A stretch of DNA of 8,300 nucleotides, taken from an uncultured Flavobacteriales bacterium (GTDB taxonomy: Bacteria; Bacteroidota; Bacteroidia; Flavobacteriales; Crocinitomicaceae). Both the position numbers and the translations under genes were made by a program. The notes beneath the pieces were generated by a model. It saw only the letters and a list, made by a program, of their open reading frames with translations. It was not told the origin of the DNA and ran no database searches. This document shows, in pieces, positions 1 through 6,970 of this stretch (position 1 is the stretch's first letter; the number at the start of each line of letters is the position of its first letter). The stretch is from the NCBI GenBank assembly GCA_946479985.1, contig CAMLIF010000141.1, positions 1 to 8,300 of the forward strand, read 5' to 3'.

Positions 1-234
1 CCAGTTGGTACCCTGATCTGAAGAAAGGAATAATCCGCCTTCACCGGTAACCGCATAGTATTTACTGGTATCGGTAGGATGGAATTTCATTTGGCTGATT
101 CTGCAAAAGCCATGAATTTGTCCGGAATTGTTGGTTGGAAAGTTTGTTCCACCGGGAACAGGCGACCAGTTTGCCAACTGAGCATGCGAGTACAAACTCA
201 GCAGCAATATGGAGATAAGTATGATTCTTTTCAT
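1..234 (-). CDS. Secreted Asp-box (BNR/sortilin-like) repeat protein, N-terminal part only
   Basis: This is the first 78 codons of a gene reading leftwards out of the window. The ATG at 234-232 opens a clear Sec signal peptide: a K-R start, a hydrophobic stretch IILISILLLSLYS, and a likely cut after SHA, before Gln. The mature part contains GQIHGF and then GGLFLSSDQGTNW near residues 66-78. That last segment carries an Asp-box (SxDxGxxW), the hallmark of BNR/sialidase-type and VPS10-like beta-propeller blades. In Bacteroidota such proteins are usually large and end in a T9SS sorting domain, but that end lies outside the window and is inferred. The gene starts 6 bp after the stop of the small charged secreted protein, so the two are probably co-transcribed. 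The catalytic or binding role is unknown. Confidence 0.75.
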   Translation of the reverse strand, partial: MKRIILISILLLSLYSHAQLANWSPVPGGTNFPTNNSGQIHGFCRISQMKFHPTDTSKYYAVTGEGGLFLSSDQGTNW

Positions 235-240
235 CGGAAA

Positions 241-765
241 TTAGTTTTTTGGAGTATTGAGTTCTTCAATTTTCTTTAACTCTTCGGTTTGAGCATCAAT
301 GATTCGCTGCTGCTCCTCCGGAGAAACAATACTACCATCTTCAAGAACCCAGGGTTTAACGGCTTTCATCCATCCTTTAAATGCACGAACTTCTGATGCG
401 TAAAGCATGGTTTCATCAGGTTTTCCTTTTCGTTTTTGCTTTTTTTCTTTGCGGTCATGCTCGCGCTCACGCTCTTCTTCTGAGTCTTCGTCTTGTTCTA
501 AACCAACTTCTCTTTCGAAGGTATCTGTTTCATGATTCTCAAAGGGTTCTTCGGGCAATACACGATCTTCCCAATACTCCCGGAAGGCTTCGATTGTTTG
601 GTAATAGTTCGCATTCGGATCGTTCATCATTTCAATCCAAATTGGTTTTTTGCGGAATTTTCTTGCATTGTACTTCTTTACGTTGTCCTGGGCCAGACTG
701 GTAAAATTTATACACATAAAGAGCAGGAACAGAAGTACTATTCCCATTTGTCGTTTGCCGTTCAT
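241..765 (-). CDS. Small secreted charged protein, upstream partner of the Asp-box protein
   Basis: A 174-aa protein that I do not recognise as a characterised family. I chose the ATG at 765 rather than the longer in-frame start at 822, because it gives a clean signal peptide: MNGKRQ, a hydrophobic core to about residue 22, and a cut after SLA before Gln26. A start at Met7 (747) would lose the positive n-region. The mature protein has a basic segment (30-40), a conserved-looking PNANYYQTIEAFREYW (50-65), a very acidic run (about 84-104, DEDSEEERERE), and then a basic run (105-115, RKEKKQKRKGK). It ends with a helical C-terminal part including FKGWMKAVKPWVLEDGSIVSPEEQ. No cysteine remains after signal cleavage. 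It is followed after 6 bp by the Asp-box gene, so a role with that exported protein (assembly partner, co-secreted factor) is possible but inferred only from position. Confidence 0.75.
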   Translation of the reverse strand: MNGKRQMGIVLLFLLFMCINFTSLAQDNVKKYNARKFRKKPIWIEMMNDPNANYYQTIEAFREYWEDRVLPEEPFENHETDTFEREVGLEQDEDSEEEREREHDRKEKKQKRKGKPDETMLYASEVRAFKGWMKAVKPWVLEDGSIVSPEEQQRIIDAQTEELKKIEELNTPKN

Positions 766-1207
766 AACACCTGGTTTTTGGTTTAATTTTAGCCGTTTTT
801 CATTCTGTCTGAAAACCAACATTTTTCACGGTCGAAAGTTAACAAACTTCTATTCTCTTTTTAAAATTCAAACATTTGCCTTAATACAATACACGGATGT
901 TGTATTTCCAACTTAGCAGGTTATTTTGTTCGAATTCGGAGCTGCTGGTTTTTGGTTATTCATTTCCCGGTAAAGTTTGATGCAGCTTAAAAAAGATTGC
1001 GAACAACTCACTATTTATCTACCTCTCAAACTCGATGAGTTCGTTTTCTTATACTATCAATTGATTCTTCAGGTTCTTTAATCGTAATCCGGAGAATGCG
1101 TATCAGATGGAATTATGGCTATTAGCGTTTTAACTAAATCGATGTAGGATTCACATAATGAAGTAGAAATTAGCTCCGGAAGATTTCTTCATGATGCAGG
1201 GATGCTC
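766..1207. other. Intergenic gap of 442 bp between two minus-strand genes
   Basis: No gene here can be supported with confidence. It must contain the promoter of the minus-strand pair at 765, but I find only a weak candidate. TAGAAGTTTG (852-843, minus) has four bases instead of two between TA and TTTG, and a TTTG lies at 872-869 upstream of it. A short plus-strand frame (ATG 980, stop 1081, 33 aa) is followed, after a frameshift, by a second protein-like stretch ending at 1133; both are too short to call. An imperfect hairpin sits at 1154-1196, just beyond the stop of the permease gene. Confidence 0.5.
1154..1196 (-). terminator. Imperfect hairpin 3' of the first TSUP gene, no U-tract
   Basis: CATAATGAAGTAGAAAT (1154-1170) faces ATTTCTTCATGATG (1183-1196) across a 12-nt loop. 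They form 13 base pairs with one mismatch and a 3-nt bulge. It begins 11 bp beyond the permease stop codon in the direction of transcription, where a terminator or 3'-end-stabilising structure is expected. There is no T-run after it on the minus strand, so it is not a canonical intrinsic terminator. It could be a pause or processing hairpin, or chance. Confidence 0.25.
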
Positions 1208-1987
1208 TTACAAAACTCCAAGCATCAGCAGGACGGAAAACAATAAAAGCATGATTGCAACGAAGCTTTGCAGGAACCTGATGGTCACTTTTTTTAGTAG
1301 TTTATTTCCAGCATACGCTCCTAAAAACGCCGATAAAACAGCCAGTGTTAAGAGTAAATAATCGAGTTCATGGTAATGTTTTACAATATCCGATGAATAT
1401 ATTCCCAACCTTGAAATATCAATTAATATAGCTATCACCACGCCGGTTGCAACAAACTGTTCTTTTGACAAACCTGCACGAATAAGAAATGCCGTTCTCA
1501 ACGCTCCCTGGTTCCCGGATAATCCTCCGAAAAAACCACTCAAAACCCCACCAAGAGGGATATACTTTTTGTTAAACTCCAGTTTCGATAACTTAGGGAT
1601 TATATCAAAAAGGGCAAAAAAGAAAAGCAATGCTCCTATTACGAGTTTTGTAATAGTAACGCTCCGGGTTGTGTCAAACATAGAATAAGTATGTATTGGT
1701 TCCATATCGGAGATAAGCGTCAAAACATACGCACCAATAAAGGCGGATATGATTGCAGGAATACCAAACTTTAATACAACATTCCGATTTGCATTTTTAC
1801 CAACCAAAAACAGTTTGAATGCATTGTTGAGAAAGTGAACGATGGCAGTTAATGAAATAGCTAATTCCAAAGGGAAGAATATGGCGAATATGGGAACCAA
1901 AATAGTACCCAGCCCGAAGCCTGAAAAAAACGTCAGACCGGAACCTATCAAAGAAAAAAAACAAATTGTAATATACTCCGCTGCCAT
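1208..1987 (-). CDS. TSUP-family (TauE/SafE) membrane permease, divergent subtype
   Basis: A 259-aa polytopic inner-membrane protein of the TSUP family, whose members move sulfite, sulfoacetate, thiosulfate or related organic anions. It shows the family's internal duplication. The first glycine-rich hairpin motif is at about residues 15-33 (GSGLTFFSGFGLGTILVP). The second is at about 147-168 (GGVLSGFFGGLSGNQGALRT). About eight hydrophobic segments flank them, which is normal for the family, and the length is typical. The second motif carries GGLSGNQG rather than the more usual GxGGGxxxxP, so this is a different branch from the permease at 7452. The ATG at 1987 is preceded by a good -7 element at 2039-2032. 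It is a single-gene unit by position. The substrate cannot be told from the sequence. No cysteine or added soluble domain is apparent. Confidence 0.88.
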   Translation of the reverse strand: MAAEYITICFFSLIGSGLTFFSGFGLGTILVPIFAIFFPLELAISLTAIVHFLNNAFKLFLVGKNANRNVVLKFGIPAIISAFIGAYVLTLISDMEPIHTYSMFDTTRSVTITKLVIGALLFFFALFDIIPKLSKLEFNKKYIPLGGVLSGFFGGLSGNQGALRTAFLIRAGLSKEQFVATGVVIAILIDISRLGIYSSDIVKHYHELDYLLLTLAVLSAFLGAYAGNKLLKKVTIRFLQSFVAIMLLLFSVLLMLGVL

Positions 1988-2031
1988 GATTATCTATTGC
2001 TGAGACTTAGAAAAACAAACCAATTAATTCT

Positions 2032-2065
2032 CAAATGTACTTCAAAATGAGATTTGAACGTAAAA
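2032..2065 (-). promoter_or_regulatory. Bacteroidota-type promoter for the first TSUP permease
   Basis: Read on the minus strand, TACATTTG (2039-2032) is an exact match to the Bacteroidota -7 consensus TAnnTTTG. About 20 bp upstream of it, TTTTAC (2065-2060) is an approximate -33 element (consensus TTTG). This places the start of transcription near 2027 and gives a leader of about 40 nt before the ATG at 1987. The -7 match and sensible spacing support it; the -33 match is weak. Confidence 0.4.
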
Positions 2066-2275
2066 GTTTGAAAGCTAAATAACCGGTTCAACACATTAAT
2101 AGATTGGAATATGCCAAACTGCAATTAGAACGACTAAAACCTGATGTTCTTCGGTTGGTGGGAATTCATGAATGAAGACAATGTTGTATTTGGATAATAG
2201 CGGGTTTGCTAAAAAAATGGGTTATTTCGTACCAAAATCGTTAGCTATTGTCAGAAACTTCTTATTTCCTCCACT

Positions 2276-4693
2276 ATGTTTAAAACAAAAGTGCTCTTCG
2301 CATTTGCCGTTTGCCTGACTTCGTTAGCACATTCGCAAAAACTTCAAATTTTAGATGATTATACCAATCAGCCAATTGCCAATGCTGTTGTAGTTCAAAA
2401 CGCAATAACCTATTCATCCAATTCTGTTGGGATTATAGATTTAACAGGAATAGTTGTTCCGGCTGAAATTGCAGTCGAACATCCGAATTACATCAGTATG
2501 CCGATCCGGATTGTGAATCGTGAACTGACTGTTGTTTCGCTGCATGAAAAAACGATTGATTTGGATGAAGTTACCGTTTCATCCAGCAGATTCCTGGAAA
2601 AGAAATCGGATGTTCCCAAGCGAATAGAAATCATCCGGAATTCGGAATTACAAAGAATGAATCAAAGCAGCAGTGCAGATGTGCTTGCTTCCAACGGAGC
2701 GGTTTTCGTACAAAAATCACAATTGGGCGGCGGCTCGCCGGTAATAAGAGGATTTGAAACCAATAAGGTTCTTCTTGTGGTTGATGACGTTCCATTGAAT
2801 AATGCAATTTACCGCGGCGGACATCTTCAGAATGTTCTGACCATTGATCCGGCAGCTTTAGAAAGTATAGAAATAGTTTATGGACCCGGTTCAGTTGTTT
2901 ACGGATCAGATGCACTTGGCGGCGTGATGCATTTTCATACTATTAAGCCGCAGTTTTCTGAAACCGACTCCATGCTCATCAAAACCAATTCATACGGCAG
3001 GTATTTTTCAGCGGCGAACGGTTATTCCGGACATGCGTCTTTGAATCTGGGCTGGAAACGCTGGTCGTCTTTTACAAGCTTTACGTATTCCAACTTCGGC
3101 GACTTAACACAGGGAAGTGTCAGAGACAGTAAGTATTCAGATTTTGGTGAGAGAACATTCTACGTTGAACGTATCAACGGTGTAGATTCAATGATGAATA
3201 ATTCAAACAGGAATAAACAGATTGGATCTGCCTACTCGCAGTACGACATTATTCAAAAGATTGCATTTAAACAAAATGATCGTGTTGTACATACGTTGAA
3301 TATGCAGCTTTCAAACTCTTCTGATATTTCACGATACGACAGACTTACTCAAACTAAAAATGGACTCCCCCGCTTTTCGGAATGGTATTACGGACCACAG
3401 TTCAGAGCTTTCGCCAGTTATGATTTGTCGATCAGACAAAAAAGTAAACTCTATGATCAGCTGAAACTGAATGTTTCTCAGCAATGGATAGAAGAAAGCC
3501 GCCATGACAGAGCCTTTAAATCAGATTTTTTAAATCAAAGAAACGAGAAAGTAATGGTAAGTACGCTTTTGTTTGATCTGGAGAAACGATTGGGAAAACA
3601 TGAAATCAGATACGGACTTTTCGCTAAATACGATGATGTTCAATCGACTGCCAGCAAAGAAAATATAGTAACAGGTGCATTGAATTCTTTGGATACCCGT
3701 TATCCGGATGGTGGATCTTTTATGGCAACAGGTGCACTGTACATTACAGATGCAATTGAGCTTTCGGATAAAATTATTTTAAGCGGCGGAATCCGGGGGA
3801 ATTATGTTCAGCTTAACGCTAAATTCAATGATCAAACATTTTACCCTTTTCCTTATAGTGAAGTAAAACAAAACAACAGTGCTCTGAACGGTAACCTGGG
3901 AATAATTCTTCAGCCGACTAAAAGTATCAGAGTTTCTTTAAACGGATCAACCGGGTTCAGAGCTCCTAATATTGACGATTTGGCAAAAGTGTTTGAATCA
4001 GTAGTTGAAACAAGCAGTACTTCCGGAAAGTTAGTAGTTCCAAATACCAGCTTGAAACCTGAAACCGTTTATGCCGCAGAATTGGGTGTAAGTTATCGTC
4101 ATAAAGACAATATCCAGGTATCAGCCCTAGGTTATTATTCAAGAATAGAAAATGTAATTGCTCTTCTTCCAGCTACGTTGAACGGTTCAGATACTGCTTT
4201 TTACAATGATAACTATGTAGAAGTTTATTCAGCTCAAAACGCGAATTATGGAATTGTTTACGGTGCCGAAGGAAGTATTAAAGCTCAATTTCTCAAACAT
4301 TGGATCTTTGGTTCTTCTGTTAACTATACACATGGCCGTGTTTATGTTGAAGGAGAAGAAAAACCGTTAGATCACATTCCTCCGGTGTACGGGAAAACTT
4401 CTCTTCAATTTACATGGAAAAAACTGCAAACCGAGTTTTTCAGTCAATACTCCGGCTGGAAAAAATTAGCGGATTATTCAGATAGCGGGGAAGACAATTT
4501 AGCTTACGCAACTGTGGACGGAATGCCGGGCTGGATCACTTATAACTTAAGAATCGGATATCAGTTTAATTCCAAATTGTCGGCGCAAGTTGCCTGTGAG
4601 AATATATTGGATAAAAATTACAGGACCTTTGCCTCAAATATTAGTGCGCCGGGAAGAAATTTCATTTTCACACTGAGATTAAACACGTTTTAG
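2276..4693 (+). CDS. TonB-dependent outer-membrane receptor, heme/hemoglobin-receptor-like
   Basis: An 805-aa outer-membrane beta-barrel receptor that uses TonB energy to import a ligand too large for porins. The signal peptide is 1-20 (cut AHS before Gln21). An N-terminal carboxypeptidase-regulatory-like beta domain (about 22-95), common in Bacteroidota receptors, is followed by DEVTVSSSR (about 97-105), a plausible TonB-box region. The plug domain (about 110-225) contains SPVIRGFETNKVLLVVDDVP, the RGGHLQNVLTIDP segment and a YGPGSVVYGSDALGG motif, a pattern typical of the hemoglobin/heme receptor group. In the barrel, GFRAPNIDDL (FRAP box, from residue 561) and NTSLKPE (590-596, NPxL-like box) also fit that group. 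The C-terminus ends in an aromatic residue (LRLNTF), as expected for BAM assembly. No histidine lies between the FRAP and NPxL-like boxes, so heme as ligand is uncertain; a siderophore or other ligand is possible. It stands alone, with no SusD-like or transport partner beside it. Full length, no frameshift. Confidence 0.9.
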   Translation: MFKTKVLFAFAVCLTSLAHSQKLQILDDYTNQPIANAVVVQNAITYSSNSVGIIDLTGIVVPAEIAVEHPNYISMPIRIVNRELTVVSLHEKTIDLDEVTVSSSRFLEKKSDVPKRIEIIRNSELQRMNQSSSADVLASNGAVFVQKSQLGGGSPVIRGFETNKVLLVVDDVPLNNAIYRGGHLQNVLTIDPAALESIEIVYGPGSVVYGSDALGGVMHFHTIKPQFSETDSMLIKTNSYGRYFSAANGYSGHASLNLGWKRWSSFTSFTYSNFGDLTQGSVRDSKYSDFGERTFYVERINGVDSMMNNSNRNKQIGSAYSQYDIIQKIAFKQNDRVVHTLNMQLSNSSDISRYDRLTQTKNGLPRFSEWYYGPQFRAFASYDLSIRQKSKLYDQLKLNVSQQWIEESRHDRAFKSDFLNQRNEKVMVSTLLFDLEKRLGKHEIRYGLFAKYDDVQSTASKENIVTGALNSLDTRYPDGGSFMATGALYITDAIELSDKIILSGGIRGNYVQLNAKFNDQTFYPFPYSEVKQNNSALNGNLGIILQPTKSIRVSLNGSTGFRAPNIDDLAKVFESVVETSSTSGKLVVPNTSLKPETVYAAELGVSYRHKDNIQVSALGYYSRIENVIALLPATLNGSDTAFYNDNYVEVYSAQNANYGIVYGAEGSIKAQFLKHWIFGSSVNYTHGRVYVEGEEKPLDHIPPVYGKTSLQFTWKKLQTEFFSQYSGWKKLADYSDSGEDNLAYATVDGMPGWITYNLRIGYQFNSKLSAQVACENILDKNYRTFASNISAPGRNFIFTLRLNTF

Positions 4694-4729
4694 ATAATGG
4701 ACAATCAGTTTATTAAACCACATTCAAAC

Positions 4730-4767
4730 AAAAAAACGCCACCCCGGCTCATACCGGAATAGCGTTT
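4730..4767 (-). terminator. Intrinsic terminator of the T9SS cargo gene, minus-strand specific
   Basis: Read on the minus strand, AAACGCTATTCCGG (4767-4754), loop TATGAG and CCGGGGTGGCGTTT (4747-4734) form a continuous 14-bp stem, using G-U wobbles at three positions. The run continues as a seven-T tract plus G (4736-4729). It lies 22 bp past the stop codon of the cargo gene at 4790. In plus-strand RNA the three wobbles become A-C mismatches and no U-run follows. It therefore serves the minus-strand gene and not the converging receptor gene. Confidence 0.8.
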
Positions 4768-4789
4768 CAAACCTTATAAGTACAGTTCT

Positions 4790-6295
4790 TTAGTTTTGTA
4801 CAAAAAGCCTTTCGGTCATTTTTGTTCCGTTGGAAACCACCGTTAATATATAACTGCCTGAAACATAATTCTCGCAGTTCACAACAATTTTGTTATCTTC
4901 TATAGTGTAATCAACGGGATAGGTTTTCCCTACAAGATTTGTAAGAATGATTTCGTCGATCTTTGAACCGTTTGTTTGAATGGTAAAGCTTTTCACTGCA
5001 GGATTCGGATAGATTTTCAGATCGTATTCAGCACTCCCGGCCGCTGCAAGGATAGATGTATAACTTGCGGCACCGTTGTAGTCAACCTGCATCAGTCTGT
5101 AATAACCTACTGTTTCCAGCGGATTTTTATCCGTAAAGGAATAATCGTTTGCGTTATCGGAAGTTCCTTTTCCGTCAACAACTCCTATTGTTTCCCATAA
5201 CGATCCGGTTTCAGAGCGCTGAACATAAAACTTTGCATTGTCCTTCTCGAATTCTGTTGACCAGATAAGCAGAACCTCACCGTTTACTAGTGAAAGATCC
5301 CAGTTAGAGTAACCAACCGGAAGCGGAACGATAGCACAGTTAGTACTGGCCGTATTTGAACCTGCTTCATTAATATTGATGGTTTGGATTGTATTTGCGT
5401 AGTTAGTAACAAGTAAAACATATACTTCACCGCTGGCAACACCATTTACAACAGCTTGTTCAGTGGCTGAAATAGAATAGCTGCAATCTTCAGGAACACC
5501 ATAGGAATTACATTGCGACTGGGCTGCAGCCAGGTTAGCGAAAGGCCCCCATATTTCATAATCTACATCGGAACCTGCCGTTATGTCTATAACAAGGTTT
5601 CCAGCCTGATCAATCTCCAGGTAGTACCAGCTTGGATTCGGCGAAGTGAACAAACAATCGTAATCATTTCCGGGATTGATGTCTTCCGCATCAGCACCAC
5701 CTTCATTGGCAATAAAAGCGATTGGAGAGCCTGAACAGATCGGACTTGGTGCTGTACAAGTAGTATTCGAGCCAGAAGCTAACGGTACTGTATTGAATAC
5801 GCAAAGATCTCCTGCCCAATCAGTATTATTGGAGCCCTGAACACGAACACGGTATTGCTGACCGATTGTAGTTGGAACAACAACGCTCTCAGTTCCATTA
5901 TTACCGGCTGCATTAACACATGCAAGAGATGTCATATTTGGGTCACATGCAGCTGAAAAAATAGTAATGATAGGATCATAACCCGCGGTTATCGGATCGT
6001 AGGTAATAGTCGTTGAAGTAGACACGGCAGTGAACCATCCCCAGGTTGCATCCACGTCAGTAGCTCCACAACCTGTAGCTCCATCCCAGTAGTCGTTGTT
6101 ATGGTCGACGTCGAACCACATAGTAGTACAACTATTATTCACCGGGATCTGACCTCCGGCGTTGTTGTTACATGAATTTGTCTGGGCGTATGCGGAAAGC
6201 GAACAGCCAGTGAGTAAAAGCAATGTTAATTGATGTGCTCTCCGAACAAAAGCCGTGCGAAGATAAATAGTTCTTATACGTTGAAAATAAGACAT
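4790..6295 (-). CDS. T9SS type A sorting-domain cargo protein, surface or secreted
   Basis: A 501-aa exported protein. Residues 1-37 form a long signal region: an arginine-rich n-region (RIRTIYLRTAFVRRAH), a hydrophobic LTLLLLTG, and a cut after AYA before Gln38. A first beta-rich, cysteine-containing domain (about 40-170) has features such as YDPIITIFSAAC and TIGQQYRVRVQG. A second domain (about 180-320) carries CLFTSPNPSWYYLEIDQ, GSDVDYEIWGPF and VYVLLVTNY, a fold often seen in flavobacterial adhesin-like proteins. Residues 330-415 resemble the fibronectin-III-like segment common before sorting domains (VLLIWSTEFEKDNAKFYVQRS, YYRLMQVDYNG). Residues 425-501 are the type A sorting domain (LKIYPNPAVKSFTIQ, ending KMTERLFVQN), which directs passage through the type IX secretion system and usually cell-surface attachment. 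Oddity: LLTGC (27-31) also fits a lipobox. No enzyme motif is visible. It lies 54 bp behind the 149-aa gene, possibly the same transcript. Confidence 0.88.
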   Translation of the reverse strand: MSYFQRIRTIYLRTAFVRRAHQLTLLLLTGCSLSAYAQTNSCNNNAGGQIPVNNSCTTMWFDVDHNNDYWDGATGCGATDVDATWGWFTAVSTSTTITYDPITAGYDPIITIFSAACDPNMTSLACVNAAGNNGTESVVVPTTIGQQYRVRVQGSNNTDWAGDLCVFNTVPLASGSNTTCTAPSPICSGSPIAFIANEGGADAEDINPGNDYDCLFTSPNPSWYYLEIDQAGNLVIDITAGSDVDYEIWGPFANLAAAQSQCNSYGVPEDCSYSISATEQAVVNGVASGEVYVLLVTNYANTIQTININEAGSNTASTNCAIVPLPVGYSNWDLSLVNGEVLLIWSTEFEKDNAKFYVQRSETGSLWETIGVVDGKGTSDNANDYSFTDKNPLETVGYYRLMQVDYNGAASYTSILAAAGSAEYDLKIYPNPAVKSFTIQTNGSKIDEIILTNLVGKTYPVDYTIEDNKIVVNCENYVSGSYILTVVSNGTKMTERLFVQN

Positions 6296-6298
6296 GTG

Positions 6299-6331
6299 TA
6301 GTAGAATAAAAAAATATAGTAGAATAAAAAA
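6299..6331. repeat. Direct repeat, 15 bp, in the leader of the T9SS cargo gene
   Basis: TAGTAGAATAAAAAA occurs at 6299-6313 and again at 6317-6331, period 18 bp, in the 54-bp gap before the cargo ATG at 6295. The copies end in runs of seven and six A. On the transcribed strand this is a duplicated T-tract plus ATTCTACTA. TATATTTT, between the copies, is an imperfect -7 element (TAnnTTTG with the last base wrong). It could be a duplicated protein-binding or leader element, or slippage. Confidence 0.6.
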
Positions 6332-6349
6332 TGCTTTTAGGCCGATCGA

Positions 6350-6799
6350 TTAATGACCATAACCTTCAATGTCTTTAACGGTAATAGACTCTCCTTCAAG
6401 AATCAGTACCTCTAAAGGGTGTTCCAAACAATATTGCAGACGCTGAGTACCAAGCTCGGCATAAGCCGACTGGCTAATGATCTTAACTTCCCGGTGGGCA
6501 GCTATCCAATCTTTGATAACTTGCAGATCTTCTTCCTTAACAGGTTCTTTTGCCGATATTTCGGTACTCTTAGCTTGATCGTATTGCTCAAGCAGTTCCA
6601 GTGTTACTTTGTTTTCAAACAGAATGTAATCGGCTCCTATCAGGACCTTTTCTTCATCACTGAAACTCGCGTAACGTTCTGCAGAAATCAATAAAGTAGC
6701 CGGATGCGACAATTGCCACTTTTGGATAGCTGCATCTTCCTGGGCAAAAACACTCATGCAGGATATGAATGTCAGTAGTAATAGTGTTGTTTTTCTCAT
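6350..6799 (-). CDS. Small secreted protein of unknown function
   Basis: A 149-aa protein that I do not recognise. Residues 1-19 are a Sec signal peptide (MRKTTLLLLTFISCMSVFA, cut before Gln20). Cys14 lacks a proper lipobox, so a lipoprotein is unlikely. The mature part is about 130 residues, mixed alpha/beta by eye and acidic. It includes WQLSHPATLLISAERYASFSDEE (27-50), a likely helix FENKVTLELLEQYDQA (61-76), a linker rich in K and E (80-92) and a C-terminal half with LQYCLEHPLEVLILEG (121-136). One cysteine (Cys124) remains in the mature protein. It is 54 bp upstream of, and in the same direction as, the T9SS cargo gene, so they may share a transcript. It has no sorting domain and would stay in the periplasm or inner face of the outer membrane. 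Its function is not known. Confidence 0.72.
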   Translation of the reverse strand: MRKTTLLLLTFISCMSVFAQEDAAIQKWQLSHPATLLISAERYASFSDEEKVLIGADYILFENKVTLELLEQYDQAKSTEISAKEPVKEEDLQVIKDWIAAHREVKIISQSAYAELGTQRLQYCLEHPLEVLILEGESITVKDIEGYGH

Positions 6800-6887
6800 A
6801 AAATGTAATACTCTTGATAAAGAGACGTAACTTTTTCCAAAAGGTAATTCAGAATGAACATTTACTGGCCCTAAACGATTAAAATGA

Positions 6888-6899
6888 TAGTTTAAACTA
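6888..6899. repeat. Perfect 12-bp palindrome upstream of the 149-aa gene
   Basis: TAGTTTAAACTA is fully self-complementary and lies about 90-100 bp before the minus-strand ATG at 6799, inside an AT-rich stretch. A dimeric regulator could bind here, but no second copy is present in the window and the sequence is AT-rich enough for chance. Confidence 0.25.
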
Positions 6900-6970
6900 A
6901 TATTTTCTTTTCATTTAATTTTATAACATTTCTCTCTACAAACCGTTAAAAATATGTGGATCAAAAAGAC

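Noticed and set aside
766..822. Longer N-terminus (19 more residues) for the 174-aa protein from ATG 822
   Set aside because: It would bury the signal peptide behind a hydrophilic extension. The ATG at 765 gives a standard signal peptide.
947..969. Minus-strand ATG at 963 opening a short peptide MNNQKPAAPNSNKITC
   Set aside because: Only 16 codons, no supporting promoter or conserved context; treated as chance.
1127..1140. TTTTAACTAAATCG as a third Crp/Fnr-type box
   Set aside because: It shares only the AACTAAA core. It lacks the TGT start and the right half-site, and no -7 element follows at the matching distance.
2631..2915. Minus-strand open frame of 94 codons inside the TonB receptor gene
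   Set aside because: It lies opposite the conserved plug domain of the receptor and is explained by codon bias of the real gene.
4976..5734. Plus-strand open frames inside the T9SS cargo gene
   Set aside because: They are antisense shadows of a well-supported gene with recognisable domains, and their translations have no family features.
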